Shown one piece after another: positions 51,948 through 60,069 of a stretch of DNA of 64,000 bases (position 1 is its first letter; every line of letters starts with the position of its first letter). This stretch comes from an uncultured Candidatus Saccharibacteria bacterium (GTDB lineage Bacteria; Patescibacteriota; Saccharimonadia; Saccharimonadales; Saccharimonadaceae). The notes beneath the pieces are model-generated. The model saw only the letters and a program-made list of their open reading frames with translations. It did not search any database and had not been told where the DNA came from. Both the position numbers and the translations under genes were made by a program. The DNA lies in contig CALIXF010000009.1 of NCBI GenBank assembly GCA_938046735.1, positions 1-64,000 of the forward strand, written 5' to 3'.

Positions 51948-53930
51948 TTAATTGTTTTCTTGATATGTATCGAGTTTTGCGCCATATTTTCGGAGGAGAT
52001 CGATGTTGTCTTTAATGTCTTCTTTGTCTAAGTTTCTAACTACATTATTAACATCTGCGCCGTGTTTGAGGAGAGTGTCTAGGTTATCGGCGATATAATC
52101 AAATCTTAGGTTTGAAACTAATTTGTTGACATCAATATCTGCGCCATGTTTGAGGAGAGCGTCTAGGTTTTTGGCGATGTAATATGAGTCTAGGCTTGAA
52201 ACTAATTTGTTGACATCAATATCTGCGCCATGTTTGAGGAGAGTGTCTAGGTTTTTGGCGATATCATCTGAGTACATTTTTCTTACGACATTATTAACAT
52301 CTGCACCATGTTCGAGGAGGGTGTCTAGATTATCGGCGATGTCGTAGTGATCCATTTTGCTTACGACATTATTAGCATCTGCGCCATGTTTGAGGAGAGT
52401 GTCTAGGTTTTTGGTGACATAATCTGAGCCCATGTTGCTTACGACATTATTAATATCTGCGCCGTGATTGAGGAGAGAATCTAGGTTCTTTACGACATCA
52501 TTTGGTTTTAGGTTTGAAACAAACTTATTAGCATCTACTCCTTTTTCTAAGGCGTATTCTAAATCATATTTTTCTTTTAATTCTGGGATTCTAGGATCTT
52601 TTCTATTATAGGTATCTAGGGTGGCAATTGGGCGATCTAGCTCATAGAGAAAACTGAGCTCTTCTTTGGTTAGATCTTCCCCTTTCTCCATCTTTTTATC
52701 TAAGCGGATCAGAGCTTGCTTATCATCAAACTTTTGTAAGTAGTTTTCGCCACCTGGCAGAGACAATGCTTTTTCTTTAACAATGGGAACAAGAGCATCT
52801 TCAACGGCCTGCCCTTCGTTTAACCCTGATACTTCAGCAACCTTGCCATCTGGATCGAGGCGAATGGAGGCAGAGCCATTCGAGGCGAAGACTCCAGGAG
52901 AGTTTGGGTCTTCAAGTCTAAAGATAATGAATTTGGCTTTTGAATTAGATTCCTCATCCGCCCCCTTACTTCTAGAGTGTCCATATTCGCCGTATACTAA
53001 ATAATTGTGTGCAACGTTTGGATCTACAACACACCAACGGGTGCCTTCAGCGAGGCTGGCGATTTCTTCTTCATCGCCTAGTTTATATTCAAACCAATCA
53101 CCATGAACATCTTCGGTGCGTTCTGGGGTTTTGAGAATGACCTTGGTATCGACTAATTCTTTAGTATAGAGTTTAGGGAAGTTGGCGGATTTAACGAGAG
53201 AAACTAGTTTCTCATCATCGGAGTTTTTGGAGAGCCAGTTTTCTTTATCTACGCCATAAAAATTATTAATTTGGCTATAGACTTTGGCGAGGATTTCGGC
53301 GTTAAGTTTTGGGAAGCTCAATGCGGTGGTATGATCGCGCCTATTATAGTCTGCATCATCAAGATTGAGAGCGTTGCTCATCTTGGAGATACCATCGAAA
53401 GCATAGACTTTAAACCAGAGAGGATAGGGGCAGTTTTTATCGCTTAGATAGTTAGTCCAAGAGGTGATAGACTGACGCTGTTTTTCGATGAGATCTTCAG
53501 CGAGGATTTCCTTTTCACGTCTACTTAGTTCCCTGCCTTGGCCATTGTCTCTTAGGATTTGTTCTTGCTGTTTCCAATATGAATCTGGGATGTCTTCATA
53601 GTCCATGACGACATTTTCGGCAGAGGCTTCCCAGAGTTTTCGTTCTAATGCATCTCCATGTTTTTCGACCATATTATCGAGACGAGAAAGATAGGCGAAG
53701 TTTCTACGTTCATTGTTTTTGCCTGGGAGCTTTTCTTTGTTTTGGCGGGCTTTATTGAAAGAGGATTCGACAATGTCTTTGTGTTTAGATTCAAAGTTAA
53801 CTAGAGCGAGGACTTTAGAGCCGATTTCGTTTTGGAGACGAGTGAGGTGTTGCTTGTCTGATAGGATCTCGTTTTGATTATTATCTGTGTTTGGGGCAGA
53901 GTTGAGATGATTTGGAGATGAGTTTGGCAT
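51948..53930 (-). CDS. Cassette protein with seven 26-28-residue repeats
   Basis: A 660-residue soluble protein with no signal peptide. Residues 1-230 are helical and polar. Residues about 265-400 hold an unrecognised domain with the marker LAEGTRWCVVDPNVAHNYLVYG and then FIIFRLEDPNSPGVFASNGSAS. The last ~190 residues carry seven repeats with the core NLDTLLKHGADxNNVV, spaced 26 or 28 residues. The phrase LLxHGAD resembles ankyrin repeats, but the unit is shorter than 33 residues, so the fold is uncertain. Neighbouring repeats are also similar at the DNA level, which suggests recent duplication. SD AAAGGA precedes the ATG and a TGCTACAAT promoter lies near 53973. Possibly a mobile effector or defence/toxin protein; this is speculation. 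Confidence 0.75.
   Translation of the reverse strand: MPNSSPNHLNSAPNTDNNQNEILSDKQHLTRLQNEIGSKVLALVNFESKHKDIVESSFNKARQNKEKLPGKNNERRNFAYLSRLDNMVEKHGDALERKLWEASAENVVMDYEDIPDSYWKQQEQILRDNGQGRELSRREKEILAEDLIEKQRQSITSWTNYLSDKNCPYPLWFKVYAFDGISKMSNALNLDDADYNRRDHTTALSFPKLNAEILAKVYSQINNFYGVDKENWLSKNSDDEKLVSLVKSANFPKLYTKELVDTKVILKTPERTEDVHGDWFEYKLGDEEEIASLAEGTRWCVVDPNVAHNYLVYGEYGHSRSKGADEESNSKAKFIIFRLEDPNSPGVFASNGSASIRLDPDGKVAEVSGLNEGQAVEDALVPIVKEKALSLPGGENYLQKFDDKQALIRLDKKMEKGEDLTKEELSFLYELDRPIATLDTYNRKDPRIPELKEKYDLEYALEKGVDANKFVSNLKPNDVVKNLDSLLNHGADINNVVSNMGSDYVTKNLDTLLKHGADANNVVSKMDHYDIADNLDTLLEHGADVNNVVRKMYSDDIAKNLDTLLKHGADIDVNKLVSSLDSYYIAKNLDALLKHGADIDVNKLVSNLRFDYIADNLDTLLKHGADVNNVVRNLDKEDIKDNIDLLRKYGAKLDTYQENN
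51990..52560 (-). repeat. Tandem 78/84-bp coding repeats in the cassette gene
   Basis: Seven consecutive units. Several share almost identical stretches such as the TGTTTGAGGAGAGTGTCTAG core on the plus strand at about 52070, 52230 and 52390. Two units carry a 6-nt insertion (two extra residues, IDVNK form). Confidence 0.8.
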
Positions 53931-53972
53931 AAAATCCTTTATATTGATGGATTAGATATAGTGTATATGGTT

Positions 53973-53981
53973 ATTGTAGCA
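53973..53981 (-). promoter_or_regulatory. Extended -10 promoter of the cassette gene
   Basis: TGCTACAAT on the minus strand; unlike the leaderless genes it is about 42 nt before the ATG, whose AAAGGA site is then in the leader. Confidence 0.5.
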
Positions 53982-53992
53982 TGGGATATTAG

Positions 53993-54022
53993 AAAATAGA
54001 GCGTTTTATGCTCTATTTTTTT
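53993..54022. terminator. Hairpin terminator downstream of prfB
   Basis: AAAATAGAGC (53993-54002) pairs with GCTCTATTTT (54010-54019); TTT follows on the plus strand, and on the minus strand the stem itself ends in TTTT. It lies inside the repeat-bounded interval. Confidence 0.65.
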
Positions 54023-54040
54023 ATGTAATTTTGTAAGATT

Positions 54041-54073
54041 AACAAATATATGAGAATTTCTCATATATTTGTT
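54041..54073. repeat. 33-bp palindrome near the cassette edge
   Basis: Two perfect 16-bp arms (54041-54056 and 54058-54073) around a single central base. AT rich, with no T tract typical of a terminator. It ends 13 bp from the right 22-bp repeat. Confidence 0.85.
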
Positions 54074-54085
54074 TAGCTAACAGTA

Positions 54086-54107
54086 TTTGATAGAGGTACG
54101 AATAGTT
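54086..54107. repeat. 22-bp direct repeat, right copy
   Basis: Identical to 51896-51917; located 20 bp beyond the prfB stop. Confidence 0.9.
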
Positions 54108-54127
54108 GAAGATTGTTCGTTTAATAA

Positions 54128-55210
54128 TTAGCTACCAATTTGTGATTCAAGATAGGCGTCGAGAAAGCCTTCGATTTTGCCGTTAAGTACGGCATCGACA
54201 TCAGTCTCTTCATATTTTGTGCGGGTATCTTTTACTAATTTATATGGTTGAAGAACGTAGTTACGGATTTGTTGACCCCATTTGGCGGATTCTCCGGCAC
54301 GAAGTTGATTGATGGATTCAGCTTGTTGTTCTTGTTGCAGCATTATCAACTTACCTCGTAAAATCTCCATAGCTTTTTCGCGATTTTGAAGCTGTGATCT
54401 TTCGTTCTGAATAGCGACAACTGTGTTAGTCGGAAGATGTGTGATGCGGATGGCAGAGTTAGTGGTATTAACGGATTGACCGCCATGTCCGCCAGCATGA
54501 TATGTATCGATTCTGAGGTCTTTTTCATCAATTTTATAATCTTCTTCATTTTCAAGAATGGGCAAGATTTCTACTAATGAGAAAGAAGTTTGACGAAGGT
54601 TGTCGGCGTTAAAAGGAGATAAACGAACCAAGCGGTGGACACCATGTTCAGATTTAAGGTTGCCATAAGGATGATTACCATAAATTTCATAGACCGCAGT
54701 TTTAATACCGGCTTCTTCCCCAGTAGTACGTTCGATTAATTCAACATTGAAATGATTTTTTTCAAAAAAACGCAGGTACATGCGTTCTAGTATGGAAGCC
54801 CAATCCATCGCCTCAGTACCACCTACGCCAGCTGTAATACGTAAAATAGCGTTTTTTTCGTCGAGCGGATCGGTAAAACGAAGAGCTTTTTTTAGTTCTA
54901 TAAGAGTTTGTTCCATTGAGGAAAGTTGATGATCGATTTCATCTAATAAGTCGGGCTCTTGCAGGGCAATGATATCATGTAAGTCGGTGGCTTGGACTTT
55001 GAGAACCTGCCATGGCTCAACTTCAGCCTTGAGACGGCTAAAATTAGTGTTTACTTTTTTGGCATGATCGGGGTTTTGCCAAAGTTCAGGTTCGGAAATT
55101 TGCTCTTCGAGGTTTTTTAATTCTTTTATTTTTTGATCGATTTGGAGTTTTTGCCAAGTAGTGTCTAAATCAAGCTGTAATGAAGCAAGGCGTTTTTCGA
55201 TATCATTCAT
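54128..55210 (-). CDS. prfB: Peptide chain release factor 2
   Basis: Recognises UAA and UGA and releases the nascent peptide. The 360-residue protein has the stop-recognition SPF motif (LVRLSPFNADN) and the catalytic GGQ in AGGHGGQSVNTTNSAIRITHLPT. There is no in-frame UGA or CUUUGA frameshift site near the start, unlike E. coli prfB. UGA recognition fits its use as stop here, and excludes lineages such as Gracilibacteria that reassign UGA. A TGCTATAAT box ends 6 nt before the ATG. In many bacteria prfB lies next to ftsE; here a cassette separates them. Confidence 0.96.
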   Translation of the reverse strand: MNDIEKRLASLQLDLDTTWQKLQIDQKIKELKNLEEQISEPELWQNPDHAKKVNTNFSRLKAEVEPWQVLKVQATDLHDIIALQEPDLLDEIDHQLSSMEQTLIELKKALRFTDPLDEKNAILRITAGVGGTEAMDWASILERMYLRFFEKNHFNVELIERTTGEEAGIKTAVYEIYGNHPYGNLKSEHGVHRLVRLSPFNADNLRQTSFSLVEILPILENEEDYKIDEKDLRIDTYHAGGHGGQSVNTTNSAIRITHLPTNTVVAIQNERSQLQNREKAMEILRGKLIMLQQEQQAESINQLRAGESAKWGQQIRNYVLQPYKLVKDTRTKYEETDVDAVLNGKIEGFLDAYLESQIGS

Positions 55211-55216
55211 AAGATA

Positions 55217-55225
55217 ATTATAGCA
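55217..55225 (-). promoter_or_regulatory. Extended -10 promoter of prfB (leaderless)
   Basis: TGCTATAAT on the minus strand, ending 6 nt before the ATG at 55210. Confidence 0.6.
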
Positions 55226-55308
55226 AAAGAATGATCTTGTTAAAAAATAAGAGTGGTTTGATGTGTTAGAATTGTAAGATTAAAGATATTTTGAAAATAA
55301 GGAAAAAT

Positions 55309-56457
55309 ATGACGGCCTTAAGTGAGCTTAGAAAAATAAATAAAAATGATGAGCGAGAAAAAATTGTTGTTAAAACTAGTGCTATTGGTGTTGTAACGAA
55401 TATTTTATTGGCGGTTTTTAAAATGGTAATTGGATTGCTCTCGAATTCTATTGCGATCGTACTAGACGCAGTGAATAATATCTCAGATGTGGCTAGCTCA
55501 GTGATTACTATTGTGGGAACGAAATTAGCGGGAAAAGAGCCAGATAAAAAACATCCTTTTGGGCATGGACGTATTGAATATTTAAGTGCAATGGTGATTG
55601 CAGTGATTATTCTATATGCTGGTACAACCTCACTCATTGAATCGGTAAAACAAATTATCAAACCAGAAACCCCAGATTATAATTTTACATCGCTAATTAT
55701 TATTGCTGTGGCGGTAGTGGTGAAAATTGTTTTAGGTTTTTATGTGAAGAAAATTGGGCGAAAAGTAAAATCTGATTCGTTAATAAATTCTGGAGCCGAT
55801 GCGGCGATGGATGCAGTAATTTCTTTTTCGACACTGATAGCAGCGGTAATTTTTATGAGTTTTGGATTGGCGCTTGAGGCGTATCTAGGTACTATTATTT
55901 CGATAATTATCATTAAATCTGGTATTGGGATGTTAAAGGGGACGATTTCGCAGCTTTTAGGTGAACAAAATGATGTGGAGATGGCGAAAAATATCCAGAA
56001 GACGGTGATGGGTTTTAAAGAGGTTTTGGGGGTTTATGATTTGGTGTTGAATAATTATGGGCCAAATCGTTGGAATGGGTCGGTACATATTGAAGTTCCA
56101 GACACTATTTCGGTGGTGGATTTGGATCAGTTGTTGCGCGAGATTACGATAAAGGTTATGAAAGAGCACAGAGTACTTTTGACGGCGATTGGAGTGTATT
56201 CAGTAAACACCAAGGATAAAGAAGTAATCGAAAAACAGAAGCAGGTCAAAGAAATTGCACTTAGACAAAAATATATTCGACAGATACATGGATTCTACTT
56301 AATTGAAAAAGAAAAGAAAATGCGATTTGATTTAGTAGTTAGCTTTGACGCGGAAAATCGAATGGTTGCATTTAAAGAAGCGATAGCAAAAATCCAAAAA
56401 GCTTTTCCGGATTACAGAATTTATGCGACGATGGATGCGGATTTTACGGAAGAATAA
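55309..56457 (+). CDS. Cation diffusion facilitator family transporter
   Basis: A 382-residue metal/proton antiporter. N-terminal membrane helices with SNSIAIVLDAVNNISDVASS (family signature with Asp metal ligands), HPFGHGRIEYLSAMVIAVII and NSGADAAMDAVISFSTLIAAVIF; a cytoplasmic C-terminal domain follows. Likely substrates are Zn, Mn or Fe; the DxxxD-type ligands do not decide. ATG at 55309 follows AAGGAA; a longer frame from a TTG at 55291 is less likely. Confidence 0.93.
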   Translation: MTALSELRKINKNDEREKIVVKTSAIGVVTNILLAVFKMVIGLLSNSIAIVLDAVNNISDVASSVITIVGTKLAGKEPDKKHPFGHGRIEYLSAMVIAVIILYAGTTSLIESVKQIIKPETPDYNFTSLIIIAVAVVVKIVLGFYVKKIGRKVKSDSLINSGADAAMDAVISFSTLIAAVIFMSFGLALEAYLGTIISIIIIKSGIGMLKGTISQLLGEQNDVEMAKNIQKTVMGFKEVLGVYDLVLNNYGPNRWNGSVHIEVPDTISVVDLDQLLREITIKVMKEHRVLLTAIGVYSVNTKDKEVIEKQKQVKEIALRQKYIRQIHGFYLIEKEKKMRFDLVVSFDAENRMVAFKEAIAKIQKAFPDYRIYATMDADFTEE

Positions 56458-56462
56458 TTTAC

Positions 56463-57218
56463 TTAAGAATTAAGTTCTATGATCAAGGCGCGATGATCTG
56501 AGACTGGAGCATCAATCACTTCAAAATTTTGGTAGGACAAGTCATTGCTAATTAAGATGTGATCACAGGAGACATTCTTTTTGAAACGAATATTACGTAA
56601 TGTGGTTGGAATATGATGAATAGCTGTAAGATCTGTAAGAAAGTCAAATTCGCGCATGGCTTTTGACTCAGCAATTACATTTAGATCACCACAGACTACT
56701 ACAGGCAGATCTTCGTCTCTTACCATGTCAGCAACGGAACGCATACATTGAACAGAAGTCTCATTCCCTAGAGGGTCTTTTTGCCAATAACCATGATAGT
56801 TGACAATGGTAAGTTTATTTTTTAGAGTAACTTTTTGAGCTATATAGCGATTATGAGTGATGACTTGTTGATAACTTGAAAGATCGGTTGCAACTTGATA
56901 ATCGCCTAAAATAACTTTTTCTTCGGAGTGTGTGAATGGAATTTTGCTGAGAATAGTATTGCCACTTTCGTATTGGACGGTGCCATTTAATATCGAAATG
57001 CCGAAATGTGAACTACGAATCTCATGTGTAAAGCCGGATTTTTCCTTAATTTTGTCAACAGTATCCATGAATTGATCAAGTGCTCTAGTTTGGTTTTTAT
57101 CCCAAACAGCTTCTTGTAAACAAATTAAATCGTAGTTTCCTTCGGCAATAAAACTGGATAGACCATCTTTAATACGGCCACCCCAAACGTTGAGTTGTAA
57201 AATCTTGATATTATCCAT
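56463..57218 (-). CDS. Endonuclease/exonuclease/phosphatase family protein
   Basis: A 251-residue EEP-fold enzyme: KILQLNVWGGRIKDGL, LICLQEAVWDK with the metal-binding Glu, VVVCGDLNVIAES, and the final CDHILIS and VSDHRALIIEL (catalytic Asp-His). Distinct from the exonuclease III-type protein at 24.9 kb and lacking its AP-endonuclease features, so a phosphodiesterase or phosphatase is equally possible. TGCTACAAT ends 6 nt before the ATG. Confidence 0.85.
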   Translation of the reverse strand: MDNIKILQLNVWGGRIKDGLSSFIAEGNYDLICLQEAVWDKNQTRALDQFMDTVDKIKEKSGFTHEIRSSHFGISILNGTVQYESGNTILSKIPFTHSEEKVILGDYQVATDLSSYQQVITHNRYIAQKVTLKNKLTIVNYHGYWQKDPLGNETSVQCMRSVADMVRDEDLPVVVCGDLNVIAESKAMREFDFLTDLTAIHHIPTTLRNIRFKKNVSCDHILISNDLSYQNFEVIDAPVSDHRALIIELNS

Positions 57219-57224
57219 AAGCTT

Positions 57225-57233
57225 ATTGTAGCA
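57225..57233 (-). promoter_or_regulatory. Extended -10 promoter of the EEP gene (leaderless)
   Basis: TGCTACAAT on the minus strand, ending 6 nt before the ATG at 57218. Confidence 0.6.
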
Positions 57234-57289
57234 TGAGGAGTGTTATAAAAATTGTGAAATAAAAAAGACCCCCAGAGAGGCTTTAATTA

Positions 57290-57364
57290 TGGCTGGACCT
57301 GCAGGATTCGAACCTGCGAATGACGGGACCAAAACCCGTTGCCTTACCACTTGGCGAAGGTCCA
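57290..57364 (-). tRNA. tRNA-Gln (anticodon TTG)
   Basis: Acceptor stem TGGACCT/AGGTCCA, D arm with CCAAGTGGTAAGGC, anticodon stem ACGGG/CCCGT enclosing TTTTGGT (anticodon TTG), T arm GCAGGTTCGAATCCTGC, discriminator G and encoded CCA. The first acceptor pair is T-A, typical of bacterial tRNA-Gln. Confidence 0.95.
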
Positions 57365-57431
57365 ATAGATTGTAGATATTTTACCACATCTTGTAGGATT
57401 TTGAAAAGTTTAACAAAAGATAGATACAGAT

Positions 57432-58094
57432 CTAGCGTTCATAAACTTTAAATTCACAATTTTTTAGATGAAGATTGATTGCGCTATCGTAAAGTGCAGA
57501 ATAGAACAAACCCTGCTCTGTGCCACCGCGAAGAACGTAATCGACAATTCTTAAAATACCGGCGTGGGAAGTGATGAGTATTTTTGCGTCTTCACCATAA
57601 TTTGCTAATGTATCAATTTGGATTTGTTTAAGGACGCGATCTACACGACGAAACATGTGTGGAACGGATTCCATCTTAAAGCGATCAGCGTTAAAACCGT
57701 CTTTCCAGCTAATTTCATGAATTCTTGACCCTTCTTTGCCTTCAAAGACACCAAGTCCACGTTCGATAAGGTCCTCCATATAATAAATGTAACAATTAGC
57801 ATTTAGATCATTGTGTCGGCGGTAGATATGGTCTAATTCAATAGCATCTTCAAGATCTAGATTATCAAAGATAGACTTATCGGGAATCGTGCGTCCGAGA
57901 ATAATTTGGCAGGTTTTGGCAGCACGTTGTAATGGTGATGAGTAAGCAATATCGAAACGTACATCTCTTAAAGCGTCACGAGCTTTGAGAGCTTGAAATT
58001 GTCCAAGAGCATTGAGCGGTGTGTCAGACCACCCTTGGTTTAATCCTAGGTTATTCCAATCGGTTTGTCCATGTCGTACTATGTAGAACTTCAT
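57432..58094 (-). CDS. Histidine phosphatase / phosphoglycerate mutase-like protein
   Basis: A 220-residue protein with the catalytic MKFYIVRHGQTDWN, YSSPLQRAAKTCQII and a second His in LITSHAGILRIVDYVL. The family includes cofactor-dependent phosphoglycerate mutases and many phosphatases; the length and lack of the mutase signature favour a phosphatase. GGTGGGTGA lies upstream of the ATG. Confidence 0.87.
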   Translation of the reverse strand: MKFYIVRHGQTDWNNLGLNQGWSDTPLNALGQFQALKARDALRDVRFDIAYSSPLQRAAKTCQIILGRTIPDKSIFDNLDLEDAIELDHIYRRHNDLNANCYIYYMEDLIERGLGVFEGKEGSRIHEISWKDGFNADRFKMESVPHMFRRVDRVLKQIQIDTLANYGEDAKILITSHAGILRIVDYVLRGGTEQGLFYSALYDSAINLHLKNCEFKVYER

Positions 58095-58112
58095 TCACCC
58101 ACCACTTTTAAA

Positions 58113-58325
58113 TTATCTATTTAACATATTGCCGATACCCCAGAGAAGAGTAAGTAGAGCACCAGTAGCGCAGAGGATAATCCCTATCCCGCCCCAGAAA
58201 TAGGCATTTTGAGTGGCCATATTTTTAGTGGCTTTTGTAGTCTTTTTTATACTAGTGGTAGCTTTTTTCGGAGTTCTACTAACCTTAGTATCATTCTGTT
58301 TTTTATTTGTAGTTGTTTTGGACAT
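58113..58325 (-). CDS. Small membrane protein with Lys/Thr-rich N-terminus
   Basis: A 70-residue protein; residues 1-38 are Lys- and Thr-rich, and residues 42-66 form one membrane segment (FWGGIGIILCATGALLTLLWG). No ribosome binding site is seen. It may be co-transcribed with the phosphatase 18 nt downstream. Function unknown. Confidence 0.5.
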   Translation of the reverse strand: MSKTTTNKKQNDTKVSRTPKKATTSIKKTTKATKNMATQNAYFWGGIGIILCATGALLTLLWGIGNMLNR

Positions 58326-58439
58326 GATATTTTTATTCTGTTAATGCTTTTTTCTATTCTAACGCTTTCAGATCAAAAAGTAAATGATATAAAAAATAAG
58401 GTGTAGAAATGATGGATTAAATACAGACTTATCTATTTT

Positions 58440-60053
58440 TTATAACTCACGTTGTCTTTGACGGCCACTGCGTTTCATTTGCTCGAGCTTTTTGCGACGT
58501 TCGATCATTGCTAAAATTTGATCAGCTTTTTGATGATTTTCGGCCACTTGTTTATTTTGGGTAACTGTTTGCTCTGGGGTAAGTGAGATCTGGTAGTGAG
58601 TAAAGAAATTACGGAAAAAATCCTGATTAGCGGATTCAGCCAAATAATTGAAACTACTTTCGGGGACCTTAAATGGTAGATTGGCGTAAACTGGTTGCCA
58701 GTAGGTTATACCACTATTTTTTTGATTGGGATTTTTTGGTACGGGGATTGGCGGAGTGGTCATACGATGATGATAAGCGGAGCGTAATTCTTCAACACTG
58801 CCAACACACTCAAAGGGTTTCATTTCTCCGCCAATACCAAGAAGGCCCTTGAAGATTTGAATTAGATTTGGATCAAGAAAGAGATCTCGATCGCCAAAAA
58901 GAGATTGTAGGAATTGAGGCGGGATAAATGGACAAAACAGGAGATAAGAATTTGCACATTTTGCACAGTGACCACACCACTTTAAAGTACTATTTTGATT
59001 ATTTTGCTTATAGTTAGCTTCATTGCAAGAACTAAAACTGTAGCCATATTTCTGCCAGCATTTTTGTACAAAAAGGTCTGCAATACGAAGTTCGCTGAGA
59101 TGACGAATTGGAGAACCTAAATGAAGATTTGGAGAAAGATATCTTTTTAGATATTCGGTCATCAACTGTTCAGCTTGCCAAGTTTTTGACCATTGATGAT
59201 TGACTGGTAGATCACCAATCATGGCATGAGGTTCTTCCCCCTCACGACCGATACTAGTTAGGATAATATCTTGATTGTTAAGGATAGCTTGGATAAGAGC
59301 AAGGGATTCCACAGTAAAGGTGACAGGAACGTGTCCATTGTATCCACCGGTTTGTTGTAAATGTGGATGATCGATTTGACGGTAAACTATGCTTGCTTTT
59401 TGGTGATTAAAATTGTCGTCAAGATGGTCGATAATAGTTGGGTGCGAGCGATCTGGACTACTACTAACATACCATGGCATGAAGCTGATCTTGCTCCCAT
59501 TAAGTAGTTCTGCGACAAGAAGGCTATCCTTACCACCGGATTGAAGTGCGAGAACACCATGACCATGATAATCTATAGCTGATTTATTCTGAAAACCTGG
59601 AGTTGGTCTAAAAGTCGCAAGATCTTGACGAGTAAGTCGATTTTCAAAAGCATATTGCGAGAGACCTTCTTGATAGACGGTTGAAAAGAAACTAGCCTGA
59701 AATTCATCAAGGGGACGATCTAACCTAATATTTGCTGTCGGATGAGCTTTATAGTAGCTAGTGCCAATTAGAATAAAGGCGAGAAACATGGCCTGATCAA
59801 GCAACTGATTAAGGGATGGGTCGTCAAATAAGTTGAAAGAACTGGTGTTGGTACCAGGTTTTGGGGCAAAATAGACTTTTTCTGTAAAAATTATATTATC
59901 GATCCCTTGATAAACAAAAGTAGCGGTATAAGTGGAGCGATCAAAATAGTAACTTAGAAAACGAAACATGGCGTCTTTAGGAGGGGTAGGAACAGGCTGA
60001 GCGGGTTTTTTATTGAGTGATCCGAATAGAGATGAGATATTTGAAGTAATCAT
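58440..60053 (-). CDS. murL: MurL-like UDP-MurNAc-L-Ala-L-Glu epimerase
   Basis: Probably converts the terminal L-Glu of UDP-MurNAc-L-Ala-L-Glu to D-Glu, an ATP-dependent step first described in Xanthomonas together with a MurD variant (MurD2) that adds L-Glu. The 537-residue protein contains LALQSGGKDSLLVAELL (PP-loop-like), DLPVNHQWSKTWQAEQLM, HLSELRIADLF, SFSSCNEAN and LKWCGHCAKCANSYLL, which match my memory of MurL-family motifs. The strongest support is the neighbour: murD ends 17 nt upstream. A TGCTAAAAT box ends 7 nt before the ATG. Alternative: a generic PP-loop ligase or thiolation enzyme. Confidence 0.75.
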   Translation of the reverse strand: MITSNISSLFGSLNKKPAQPVPTPPKDAMFRFLSYYFDRSTYTATFVYQGIDNIIFTEKVYFAPKPGTNTSSFNLFDDPSLNQLLDQAMFLAFILIGTSYYKAHPTANIRLDRPLDEFQASFFSTVYQEGLSQYAFENRLTRQDLATFRPTPGFQNKSAIDYHGHGVLALQSGGKDSLLVAELLNGSKISFMPWYVSSSPDRSHPTIIDHLDDNFNHQKASIVYRQIDHPHLQQTGGYNGHVPVTFTVESLALIQAILNNQDIILTSIGREGEEPHAMIGDLPVNHQWSKTWQAEQLMTEYLKRYLSPNLHLGSPIRHLSELRIADLFVQKCWQKYGYSFSSCNEANYKQNNQNSTLKWCGHCAKCANSYLLFCPFIPPQFLQSLFGDRDLFLDPNLIQIFKGLLGIGGEMKPFECVGSVEELRSAYHHRMTTPPIPVPKNPNQKNSGITYWQPVYANLPFKVPESSFNYLAESANQDFFRNFFTHYQISLTPEQTVTQNKQVAENHQKADQILAMIERRKKLEQMKRSGRQRQREL

Positions 60054-60060
60054 TATAAAT

Positions 60061-60069
60061 ATTTTAGCA
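60061..60069 (-). promoter_or_regulatory. Internal extended -10 promoter of murL (leaderless)
   Basis: TGCTAAAAT on the minus strand, 7 nt before the murL ATG and just after the murD stop, so murL may also be expressed alone. Confidence 0.5.

Larger units (their letters stand above)
51896..54107. mobile_element. Direct-repeat-bounded single-gene cassette between ftsE and prfB
   Basis: A 2.2-kb interval with 22-bp perfect direct repeats at its ends. It holds one gene with its own promoter, a hairpin and a 33-bp palindrome. Loss of the interval by recombination between repeats would restore a simple prfB-ftsE junction with one repeat copy 20 bp after the prfB stop. There is no transposase or integrase inside, so a non-autonomous element or a repeat-mediated insertion is inferred. 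Confidence 0.6.

Noticed and set aside
51948..53930. Plain ankyrin-repeat protein
   Set aside because: The LLKHGAD phrase fits but the unit is 26-28 residues, not 33, and the turn sequence is different; kept as a distinct repeat.
54128..55210. Programmed +1 frameshift in prfB
   Set aside because: No in-frame TGA or CTTTGA slippery site near the N-terminus; the frame is open from the ATG.
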